64,000 nt of DNA from CAYVTD01 sp964454445 (lineage in GTDB: Bacteria > Bacteroidota > Ignavibacteria > Kapaibacteriales > UBA2268): assembly GCA_964454445.1 (NCBI GenBank), contig CAYVTD010000009.1:8269-72268 (forward strand). The letters run 5' to 3'. Shown here piece by piece: positions 20,402 to 28,972 of this stretch (within the stretch, counting starts at the first letter, position 1; every line of letters begins with the position of its first letter). The notes beneath the pieces were generated by a model, which had not been told where the DNA came from, did no database searches, and saw only the letters and a list, made by a program, of their open reading frames with translations. A program made the position numbers and the translations under genes.

Positions 20402-22390
20402 ATGGCTAAGCAAAGAAAAAAATACACTAAAAAAGCAATTTCTCAAGATAATACTCAGCAAAATCAAGGCGAGAAAGAGCTAGTTTCAGCGAAAGCTTCG
20501 CTCCAAATCCGGGAAGATACTTTTGCAAAGAATGGTTTCATCGGCAGCAAATGGTTTTATGCGGCAATTATTGGATTGGTTTGCATTGCGCTTTATGCCA
20601 ACTCAATCGGCTTCGATTATACTTATGCCGACGACGATTGGCTAATCAAAGACAATTACGAATACAACAGCGATTTGTCGAATATGGGCAATTGTTTTTC
20701 GCGGATTCTGGGTTCTTCTTATTATCGTCCTTTGCTTGTGATTACTTTTATTCTTGAGGCACAAATAGGCGGAACAGATATTGTTTATTATCATATCACT
20801 AACTTGCTCTTGCATCTTTGTGGCTCTTTGCTTGTTTTTTTCGTTTTGCGCAAAATGGGCTATACCGATTTGATAGCTTTCTTTTTTGGACTTTTCTTTG
20901 CAGTCCATCCGATTTTAACCCCTGCGGCAGTATGGATTTCTGGCAGAAACGATTCGCTATTGACGGTCTTTCTTCTATTGACCTTTCTTTTTTGGCTTAA
21001 GTTTTACGAGGAAAAGCGGGGCAAGCAATGGCTGTTTTATGGTTTAAACCTTTTATTTTATGCGATGGCTCTTTTTTCAAAAGAAGTAGGTATCATATTC
21101 TCAATCATTGCGCTTGCATATTTCCTGTTGTTTATAAAAGAAGACTTCTTTAACAAAAAGAACATTGCTCTTATAATTGGCTGGGGCATAATATCAATTG
21201 TATGGTTTATCCTTCGCCAATCAACTCTCTCGCAACTGGAAAGTCAAGACACAATCGGTCTGGAGGCATTAATTAAAAATATTCCCACTTTTGCGGCGAT
21301 ATTTGGCAAGATTTTTCTGCCTGTGAAAATGAATGCTCTTTCAAATTTTGAGCCATTTTCGGTTTATTCTGGTGTCGTGGCGCTTGCTGGAATGATAGCC
21401 ATAATTCTAATTTCCAGGAAAGCAGATAAAAAGAGGATACTCTTTGGTGCCGCTTGGTACCTGCTATTTTTGTTGCCATCGCTGATGGTTAGAATAAAAT
21501 ATGTAGATGATTTCTTCGATTATGCCGAGCATCGTGCCTATTTGCCTCTTCTGGGCTTAATTATTATATTTATTGAATTGTTGAAGTCTTATAACATTGA
21601 TTTTAAAAGCAATATTCAAAAAATCATCGGCGGAGCTGTTTTATTGTTATTATTGGTTCGCTCATTTCTCTATTCCGGTGTATATAGCGACAGGTTCGAT
21701 TATTGGACATATTTTGTGCAGATGTATCCCGAAAAATCGCGCGGTTACTATTATCTTGGGCGTTCATATATAGCGGCTGATGACATACCTTCAGCAGAAA
21801 GACTATTCCAAAAAGGTGTTAAATTGGACATCAAGAATTATAAGATGCTTGTTGATCTTGCCACTGTCTATGCTAAACAAGAAAACTATATAAAGGCAGC
21901 TGAATATGCCCGTCGAGCCATTGCAATCGAGCCCAACGAGCCAACCGCCTTGTTTTACATAGGAAAATCGCTCAACGAGCAGAAGCATTTTTCTGAAGCG
22001 GTGCCTATCTTAAAAAAAGCAATTCGTTATCGGGGGAAAGATGTTCTGCCTCATTGGTATGTCGAGCTTGGTATTTCCTATTACGAGCTTCACCAATCGG
22101 AAGAAGCCGTGAAGCAATACCTGATTGCATTGCCGAAAATGAAAGACGATCCTATGGTCTATTCTAATTTGGGAGCGGCGCTTTTTGAGGTAGGCAAGCC
22201 CGCCGAAGCGGAAAAGTATCTACTAAAAGGTATTGAGCTTGCGCCAAAAGATCCTGAAAATATGCTTAATATTGTTTTCTTTTACGTCAATACTCAGCAG
22301 TTTGACAAAGCCAGAACTTGGGCTCTTAATTGTCTGAAAAATGGTGGTCAGGTGCCGCTCGAATTAAAAAATTATTTAAAAATCCAATGA
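20402..22390 (+). CDS. TMTC-like GT-C glycosyltransferase with TPRs (array member 8, WISGRND type)
   Basis: This 662-residue protein starts 14 bases after the previous stop. Three Asp at 77-79 (YADDDWL) form the loop motif. They are followed by SYYRPLLVITF, VHPILTPAAVW, WISGRNDSLLT, FSKEVGI and AEHRAYLP. It shares with its neighbours the YWTYFVQMYPEKSRGYY junction into the TPR half, which holds about six repeats from residue ~440. The C-terminal tail is Asn-Gly-Gly-Gln-Val-Pro. Similarity to the flanking genes across both halves supports an origin by tandem duplication of a complete membrane-plus-TPR gene. Activity is inferred from intact motifs. Confidence 0.8.
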   Translation: MAKQRKKYTKKAISQDNTQQNQGEKELVSAKASLQIREDTFAKNGFIGSKWFYAAIIGLVCIALYANSIGFDYTYADDDWLIKDNYEYNSDLSNMGNCFSRILGSSYYRPLLVITFILEAQIGGTDIVYYHITNLLLHLCGSLLVFFVLRKMGYTDLIAFFFGLFFAVHPILTPAAVWISGRNDSLLTVFLLLTFLFWLKFYEEKRGKQWLFYGLNLLFYAMALFSKEVGIIFSIIALAYFLLFIKEDFFNKKNIALIIGWGIISIVWFILRQSTLSQLESQDTIGLEALIKNIPTFAAIFGKIFLPVKMNALSNFEPFSVYSGVVALAGMIAIILISRKADKKRILFGAAWYLLFLLPSLMVRIKYVDDFFDYAEHRAYLPLLGLIIIFIELLKSYNIDFKSNIQKIIGGAVLLLLLVRSFLYSGVYSDRFDYWTYFVQMYPEKSRGYYYLGRSYIAADDIPSAERLFQKGVKLDIKNYKMLVDLATVYAKQENYIKAAEYARRAIAIEPNEPTALFYIGKSLNEQKHFSEAVPILKKAIRYRGKDVLPHWYVELGISYYELHQSEEAVKQYLIALPKMKDDPMVYSNLGAALFEVGKPAEAEKYLLKGIELAPKDPENMLNIVFFYVNTQQFDKARTWALNCLKNGGQVPLELKNYLKIQ

Positions 22391-22430
22391 TTTTTCTGAA
22401 ATAATGAAAAAATATAAATATTAGAAATCT

Positions 22431-24503
22431 ATGGCAAAGAAAAATTATAAAAGAACAGTTCAAAACAAGCAGGAACAGCCAATAAAGCAAATATCCAAGC
22501 AGGAGCAAAAACTTGCAAGCCCAAAAGCAAAAAACGGCGATATGAAAATCTCGATAACCGTTTGGTATGCTCTTGCCGTTTTTGCCGTTGCAGTATTGCT
22601 TTTTGCAAGGACAATACCTTTTGGTATGGTCTATTGCGACGATGACACTATGATAGTCGATGATTATGCCTTTAATCAGGATTTGTCGAACATAAGCGAG
22701 GCGTTCAAACAGTCGTTTTTCAACGCAAACGACCTTTATTACCGTCCCATTCTTCGTCTTACCTTAATCCTTGATGCTAATATAGGGGGTGAAAATCCGG
22801 CAATTTACCGGACAACTAACGTTGCCATTCACGCTATCAGTTCGCTGTTGTTTTTTATATTTCTTTTAAAATTGAAATATGAAAAGAATACTGCGTTGCT
22901 CATTAGTTTGATTTTTACTGTTCATCCACTAATTTCGCCGGCAGTTTCGTGGATTTCGGGACGTAACGACACTTTGCTGACTTTGTTTATGCTTTTTTCA
23001 TTTATTGCTTATATTAATTTCCACGAAAACAAAAAAAGCACTCGCTGGCTAAGCTTTGGCTTGCATATTTTGACTTTTATAATTGCATTGTTTACAAAGG
23101 AAGTAGCGGCGGCACTACCCTTGATGATATTACTCTATATAAAATACTTCTGCAGAGAGAAATTGCTCAGCCAACAGAATATCCTAACAACGATAATTTG
23201 GGCGGTTATAGGGTTAATCTGGTTTTTAATAAGGCAATCGGTGCTGACCGGCAGGGGAGAGGCAAATCAATTATTCAGCTTTTTTACGGAGGCGCTGGCA
23301 AGCAATTATCCGACGATACCCGCAGTTATTGGAAAAATGCTCTTGCCTGTGCGTATGTCAGGGCTTTCCAATTTTGAGGCAATAACCATAATTAGCGGCT
23401 TAGCCGGCATAGCGGCAATTGTAAGTTTAACTATAATAAACAAGAAAACTGATAAAGGGCGTATTATTTTTGGTGCTTTTTGGTTTCTTTTGTTTATTTC
23501 GCCGACTTTGATAGCTCGTATTAAAGATTTTGATTTCGATTATGCCGAGCATCGCGTTTATCTGCCGATGATGGGGATTTTGTTGATTGTTCTCGAAATA
23601 TTTAGGGCTTATGGAGTTGATTTTAAAAAAGTTAGAAATATTGTAATAGCAGGCGCAATCACGGCTGTTTTTGCAGTCATTACATTCCAATATGAGGGCT
23701 ATTTCGTCGGACCGCACGCTTTTTGGGGGCGTTTTGTTGAACTATACCCTGACAAAACGAGGGGTTATATTGGTCTTGGCAAGCAAGCGTTTATTAATGA
23801 CAGTATGGAAAAAGTAATAGAGATAATGAAACAAGGGATGGCAATCAAAGCTGATTATCGTTTTTGGTATGCCAATTTATCAAGTGCTTACATAAGACTG
23901 AATAATTTTGTAGAAGCTGAGAAATATGCCGCAGTAACTCTGAAATTAGATCCTGAGCATCCTGAAGGTAATTACAATTATGCTATTGCACTAATGGCAA
24001 ACGGGAAAATCGATCAGGCAATACCCGCCTTGGAAAATGCAATACGATACAAACCCGACAATCCCAAGTTATTTGTGCAATTAGGCGAAGCTTATGCGAA
24101 AAAAGGAAAATATCAAGATGCTGAGCTAGCCATTCAGGAAGCAATACGGCTTGCCCCGAATGCTGTCGAACCATATATGAACCTGGCAAATATTTACGGT
24201 AGAATGAACAGACAACAAGATATGGACAGGGCTTTTGCCACAGCCACTCAAATAAACCCTAACAATGTAAAACTTTATTTGAATATTGGGACTATTTATG
24301 CGAAGCAAAACAGATACGACAAAGCTGAAGAAATGTGGACTACTGCTTACAAATTAGACCCCAGAATTCCAGAAACACTTATGAACCTTACTATGCTTTA
24401 TAAATTGAAAGGCGATATGAAAACAGCGAGAAAGTATGGTATGGAGGCATTACAAAACGGGGGGAAACTTCCACCCGAATTGATGATGCAACTTGGTTTA
24501 TAA
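22431..24503 (+). CDS. TMTC-like GT-C glycosyltransferase with TPRs (array member 9, WISGRND type)
   Basis: This is a 690-residue protein. Loop Asp residues are at 70-72 (YCDDDTM), followed by LYYRPILRLTLILDANIGG, VHPLISPAVSW, WISGRNDTLLT and FTKEVAA. The closing motif is DYAEHRVYLP. At FWGRFVELYPDKTRGY the chain enters seven or so TPRs, with near-canonical units such as FVQLGEAYAKKGKYQDAE and LNIGTIYAKQNRYDKAEE. The tail is Asn-Gly-Gly-Lys-Leu-Pro-Pro-Glu-Leu, the clearest example of the array's C-terminal signature. It follows the preceding gene by 40 bases and has no Shine-Dalgarno site. Confidence 0.8.
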   Translation: MAKKNYKRTVQNKQEQPIKQISKQEQKLASPKAKNGDMKISITVWYALAVFAVAVLLFARTIPFGMVYCDDDTMIVDDYAFNQDLSNISEAFKQSFFNANDLYYRPILRLTLILDANIGGENPAIYRTTNVAIHAISSLLFFIFLLKLKYEKNTALLISLIFTVHPLISPAVSWISGRNDTLLTLFMLFSFIAYINFHENKKSTRWLSFGLHILTFIIALFTKEVAAALPLMILLYIKYFCREKLLSQQNILTTIIWAVIGLIWFLIRQSVLTGRGEANQLFSFFTEALASNYPTIPAVIGKMLLPVRMSGLSNFEAITIISGLAGIAAIVSLTIINKKTDKGRIIFGAFWFLLFISPTLIARIKDFDFDYAEHRVYLPMMGILLIVLEIFRAYGVDFKKVRNIVIAGAITAVFAVITFQYEGYFVGPHAFWGRFVELYPDKTRGYIGLGKQAFINDSMEKVIEIMKQGMAIKADYRFWYANLSSAYIRLNNFVEAEKYAAVTLKLDPEHPEGNYNYAIALMANGKIDQAIPALENAIRYKPDNPKLFVQLGEAYAKKGKYQDAELAIQEAIRLAPNAVEPYMNLANIYGRMNRQQDMDRAFATATQINPNNVKLYLNIGTIYAKQNRYDKAEEMWTTAYKLDPRIPETLMNLTMLYKLKGDMKTARKYGMEALQNGGKLPPELMMQLGL

Positions 24504-24565
24504 TTACTATCATTATTTTAAATATATTGATCGACAAAACGAGAATTTAGCAATTATTCTCTAAT

Positions 24566-26497
24566 ATGAAAGTGAAAAAAAAGATACAGAAAAAGAAGAA
24601 AAAGCAAATAACCATAAAGCTGCCAGGTGAACGCTATTTAAACCTGATTTATGCTTTTTTGTTGTTTTTTGCCGGGCTAATCCTTTATAGTAAATCGGCA
24701 ACGATGGGCTTGATATTTGCCGACGATGACCAAATTATTGCAACGGTATATAGCGAAGAATTTTCAATTGAGCGAGTCGTCAATCAGTTTTCAAAAAGCA
24801 CGGGGAACGCTTTCTATCGCCCTATTCTCGATATTAGTTTTTTATTAGATGAGGTGGCAATTAAGGATAGAATAGAGCCAATAGCCTTTCATCGAACCAA
24901 TATTGCCTTGCATTTGGCGGCAGTAATAGTAGCATTTTTCACTTTTATCAAGCTCGGAATTAAAAAAGAAAGTTCACTCTTCGCTTCGTTGATCTATCTG
25001 GTACATCCACTTCTAACTCCTGCAGTTTCTTGGATTTCAGGTCGAAATGACTCGCTATTAACTTTGTTTTTCTTACTATCATTTTTGTTTTATTTGTTTT
25101 ATAATAAGAAAGAGAATCTTGTTAGGTTTGCTTATCTTGCCTTAATGCTTTTTAGCTTTGCATTAGCTATGTTTACCAAGGAAACAGCTGTTTTAATGCC
25201 TGTTTTTATCCTTTTATATGTGTTTTTTGTAGAAAAAGAAGCGCTCTTTTCGACAAAAAATATTATAATTTATAGTGGTTTGATAGTTATTGTAATCGTC
25301 TGGTTTTTAATGCGTCAAGCCGCATTGTCGGGAATGGAAATCGAACAAGTTAATTCAATTTCAAATTTCTTTTATAATATTCCCGCATTGTTTGCATATA
25401 TCGGAAAAGTCTTTTTACCATTCCAAATGGCGGCAACTTCTTATTATACTGCATTTACTTACATTAGCGGTATCATTGCCATTGCCTTGCTTGCCCTGCC
25501 TGTATATTTGAATAAAAAATTAAATAGAAACTACTATTATTTTGGTTTGTTGTGGTTTTTTCTGCCGATTCTTGCAACAATGTTTTTCCGTCTGCCGCCG
25601 GGAGTGGCATATTTTGATTATATCGAGCATCGTGCCTACCTGCCTATGTTTGGTTTCTTGCTTTCTCTGCTAATGGTGGCAAAAGCATACAAGCTCAATT
25701 TTCGTAAGCCGGAAGTAGTAGGAGTATCCGCATTATTAATTGTTATTCTTGGCATCAGTTCGTTTGCATACCAGGACGTTTATGCAAATCGTATGAGCTA
25801 TTGGCTTAAAATAGCAAAAATTAATCCCAAAGAACTCAGAACATATTATAATATCGGAGCGGCATATATATCCGAAAACAAACTCGACACAGCTGAAGTA
25901 ATCTTGCAAAAAGGTTATGAAATCGACTCGACAAAGTCTTTTTTTCTTAGGGAGCTTGCAAATGTTACCGTTAGAAAAGGAAATTGGACTGTTGCTTATG
26001 ATTTTGCAAAAAGAGCTATTGAAAAAGATACGATTGATGCTTTATCAAATTATTATGCAGGCAAAGCGGCGCTAAATATGAAGGATTATTCTGATGCGGC
26101 AAAGTATTTTTTAAGGGCAAGGGAACTTGGTTATGAAAATCCGAATATGCTTATTGATATTGCTTATGCTTATGCGCAAATATATCGATTTGACGAGGCT
26201 ATTGAATTCAACAATCTTGCTATAAAGACAAATCCTGATGCAATATTTGCTTACGGCAATCTCGGTGATATTTATTTATCTTTAAGAAAATATGACAAAG
26301 CTGAAGAAGCATATATAAAATCGCTTAAAATAAATAATAGATATGTTCAAGCATATCTCGGTTTGATTAATGTTTCGATGGAAAGAGACGATTGGACAAA
26401 TGCAGCTCGTTATGCACAAGATTTAAGGAAAATCGGAGGGAGATTGAATTACGAAGTTCAAGAACGTATTAACCAGAAAATTGCTGCAGCGCATTGA
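24566..26497 (+). CDS. TMTC-like GT-C glycosyltransferase with TPRs (array member 10, WISGRND type)
   Basis: At 643 residues this is the shortest array member, mainly because the hydrophilic N-terminus is only about 22 residues and almost pure Lys. Three Asp at 53-55 (FADDDQI) form the loop motif. FYRPILDISF, VHPLLTPAVSW, WISGRNDSLLT, FTKETAV and EHRAYLP follow. The loop after the Asp motif differs from its neighbours (EEFSIERVVNQFSKST in place of the DLSNI-type stretch). Junction YWLKIAKINPKELRTYY leads to about six TPRs. The tail reads Ile-Gly-Gly-Arg-Leu-Asn. Gaps of 62 bases before and 86 after contain no clear signals. Confidence 0.8.
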   Translation: MKVKKKIQKKKKKQITIKLPGERYLNLIYAFLLFFAGLILYSKSATMGLIFADDDQIIATVYSEEFSIERVVNQFSKSTGNAFYRPILDISFLLDEVAIKDRIEPIAFHRTNIALHLAAVIVAFFTFIKLGIKKESSLFASLIYLVHPLLTPAVSWISGRNDSLLTLFFLLSFLFYLFYNKKENLVRFAYLALMLFSFALAMFTKETAVLMPVFILLYVFFVEKEALFSTKNIIIYSGLIVIVIVWFLMRQAALSGMEIEQVNSISNFFYNIPALFAYIGKVFLPFQMAATSYYTAFTYISGIIAIALLALPVYLNKKLNRNYYYFGLLWFFLPILATMFFRLPPGVAYFDYIEHRAYLPMFGFLLSLLMVAKAYKLNFRKPEVVGVSALLIVILGISSFAYQDVYANRMSYWLKIAKINPKELRTYYNIGAAYISENKLDTAEVILQKGYEIDSTKSFFLRELANVTVRKGNWTVAYDFAKRAIEKDTIDALSNYYAGKAALNMKDYSDAAKYFLRARELGYENPNMLIDIAYAYAQIYRFDEAIEFNNLAIKTNPDAIFAYGNLGDIYLSLRKYDKAEEAYIKSLKINNRYVQAYLGLINVSMERDDWTNAARYAQDLRKIGGRLNYEVQERINQKIAAAH

Positions 26498-26583
26498 TTA
26501 TTGATATAAGAAACATTAGCGACTTAATGATTAAATAAATTTTTAAAATAGAAATAGTATTTTTTTAGAAAAAGTATAGAAAA

Positions 26584-28773
26584 ATGAAAAGTAAAAATCC
26601 AAGAAGCCAACAAAGAAAAGCTTCAGAGCAAAAGCAAGAGCCACAACACAAGCCGAAGCAAAAGCGGAGAAAAACGCCAAGAAAAGTAGAAGAAAATCTT
26701 TACAAGCCGCAGAGCTACGACAAAGGCAAAATAAAGCAAATTTTTCTGTTTTCAGCCATTATTTTGGCGCTTGCCTTCCTTGTTTATTCGCGAGCCGCTA
26801 CTTATACGCTTGTCCATTGCGACGACAATATCTTTGTGCTCGATTACAAAGATTTTAACTATGAATTGTCGAATATAACGAAAACTTTCAATCAGACGCT
26901 TGGCACGACGTATTACCGCCCACTTTTAGCAAGCTCCTTTGTGATTGATGCAAATATCGGTAAACAACTTGCCCAGGCAAACCAAAACAAGGAGGAAGAA
27001 AGCGTTTTCATCAATGCTATTGGATTTGTATATAATTCTATTTTAAATATTTCATTTCTATTACACAATCCTGAGTTTACAAAGGCAGCAGGCAACACAC
27101 TCGACGGTTTTGCAAACAACTTAATCACAGGCTCGACGGATCCCCGCGTGTTTCACGTTACTAATCTGCTAATTCATCTTTTTAGCTCATTGCTTGTATT
27201 TTTGTTTCTGATACGATTGGATTATCCCGTATTTACTTCATTTTTCTTTAGTTTGCTGTTTACTGTCCATCCTGTTTTAACGCCAGCGGCGAGTTGGATT
27301 TCAGGTAGGAACGATTCGTTGATTACTTTTTTCGTGCTAATCTCATTTATGTTTTTGATAAGTTTTCTAAATTTACAAAAGCGACGATACGACAATAAGG
27401 ACTACGTGAAATTAGGTGTTTATTTTATTTTTCATTTGTTTTTCTTTGCCGGAGCGCTTTTCACCAAGGAAATCGGTGGTGTGTTGCCGGTAGTTGCCTT
27501 TGCATATATTTTACTCTACCGAAAAGAAAAATTGTTTGCTCCAAAGAATTTTATCCTTGTCGCAGGCTGGTCTCTGGTTGTAATTATTTGGTATGCAATG
27601 CGTTACGAGGCTACGAAGGGACTAAACAATCCCGACACAATCGGTTTAGATGCTTTCGTGAAAAATTATCCGACGATAGCGGCACTTCTAGGAAAAATAA
27701 TTTTACCGATAAAAATGATAGCTCTATCGAATTATGAATGGTTTTCGATAACTTGTGGCATAATTGTAATTCTCCTAGCGTTAGTGGCATTTGTTTATTT
27801 GCGTGGTTTCGACAAAAGCAAGGCATTGTTTGGCGTAACTTGGTTTGTTATTTTCTTGTTTCCTACATTGATGGTAAGAATAATCTATGTGGACGATTTT
27901 TTCGATTATGCCGAGCATAGGGCATATCTTGTTATGGTCGGAATTATTATAATAATTGCCGAAATATTGCAAAAATACAAGGTCGATTTTCGGAAGCCAA
28001 TACCGATAGCCATAGGTGCTGTTTTGCTTGTATTTTTCACTATAAAGTCATATACTTACATCCCCACGTTTAAAGACAGGTTCGCATTTTGGGGGCACAT
28101 GACCGAGATGTATCCTTGGAAATCTCGCGGTTATTATGACCTTGGCAAAGCTTATCTCGTCCACGGGCAACTCGACACAGCCGAAAAGCTTTATATGAAA
28201 GGTTTGGAGCGCAACCCTGATAATAAAAACCTATATATAGATTTGGCATCTTTATATTATCAGAAGCCCGATTTCGACAAGCTCTATAAAAGCTCGCAAA
28301 AGGCATTGCAAATCGATCCCGCAGACCCATTAGCTAATTATTTCTATGCACAGGCGCTTTTGCAAGGAGAAGACAAAGCAAAATCGCTTGATTATTTCGA
28401 AAGAGCAGCATTTTCCACAAACAAATATTACAATATAGCAATAGAATACGGCATTGCTTGCCAGCGTCTTGGGCAATACGAACGCTCTATTAGAGGTTTC
28501 GACTTGTATTTGCAACATTATCCTAATGATCCAAAAGCAATTGGCTATCTCGGTAATTCTTATGCTATGTTGTCTCAATTCGACAAAGCGGTGGATTACT
28601 GGAATAGAAGTATTGCCATAGATCCAAAATTTTATGAGCCATATAATCATTTGGTTCGATATTATTTACAATCAAATCAAAAGCAACTTGCCCGGCAAGT
28701 CTATCAAGCATTAAGGCAAAATGGAGGCGATTTGAATGATGGGTTAAAACAATTGTACAATGCTGCTTTTTAA
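26584..28773 (+). CDS. TMTC-like GT-C glycosyltransferase with TPRs and a loop insertion (array member 11)
   Basis: This is the last and longest member of the array at 729 residues. A Lys/Gln/Arg-rich N-terminus (~50 residues) precedes the first membrane segment. Asp-Asp is at 80-81 (HCDDNIF) and YYRPLL at ~110-115. Relative to all ten paralogues there is an insertion of about 60 residues (~126-186) between DANIG and the VFHVTNLLIH segment, in the external loop next to the expected active site. The rest is typical: WISGRNDSLIT, FTKEIGG, AEHRAYL with Val in place of the usual Pro, FWGHMTEMYPWKSRGYY, then about six TPRs. The tail is Asn-Gly-Gly-Asp-Leu. A 199-base AT-rich gap separates it from atpD. 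Confidence 0.8.
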   Translation: MKSKNPRSQQRKASEQKQEPQHKPKQKRRKTPRKVEENLYKPQSYDKGKIKQIFLFSAIILALAFLVYSRAATYTLVHCDDNIFVLDYKDFNYELSNITKTFNQTLGTTYYRPLLASSFVIDANIGKQLAQANQNKEEESVFINAIGFVYNSILNISFLLHNPEFTKAAGNTLDGFANNLITGSTDPRVFHVTNLLIHLFSSLLVFLFLIRLDYPVFTSFFFSLLFTVHPVLTPAASWISGRNDSLITFFVLISFMFLISFLNLQKRRYDNKDYVKLGVYFIFHLFFFAGALFTKEIGGVLPVVAFAYILLYRKEKLFAPKNFILVAGWSLVVIIWYAMRYEATKGLNNPDTIGLDAFVKNYPTIAALLGKIILPIKMIALSNYEWFSITCGIIVILLALVAFVYLRGFDKSKALFGVTWFVIFLFPTLMVRIIYVDDFFDYAEHRAYLVMVGIIIIIAEILQKYKVDFRKPIPIAIGAVLLVFFTIKSYTYIPTFKDRFAFWGHMTEMYPWKSRGYYDLGKAYLVHGQLDTAEKLYMKGLERNPDNKNLYIDLASLYYQKPDFDKLYKSSQKALQIDPADPLANYFYAQALLQGEDKAKSLDYFERAAFSTNKYYNIAIEYGIACQRLGQYERSIRGFDLYLQHYPNDPKAIGYLGNSYAMLSQFDKAVDYWNRSIAIDPKFYEPYNHLVRYYLQSNQKQLARQVYQALRQNGGDLNDGLKQLYNAAF

Positions 28774-28972
28774 ACCATATTAAGCATTATTTCTAGGATT
28801 TATACCCCATTTATTTTAGTACAATAACACATTTATACAGAATGTAATTAATTTCAATTAAATATTTGCTAAAAGATACGAATTGATTAATTTTGATTTT
28901 TAATATAATACATAAGTATCGAAAAAGTAATAGAATTTTGAAACATAATATAATCAGAAGGTTACTAAAAAA

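Noticed and set aside
3350..28773. The array as an assembly artefact of one repeated gene
   Set aside because: The copies differ throughout in sequence, length, N-termini and TPR number, with different intergenic spacers, so they are real diverged paralogues.
28774..28972. A riboswitch or terminator between the array and atpD
   Set aside because: The region is AT-rich with no stable stem followed by a T run and no recognisable riboswitch core.
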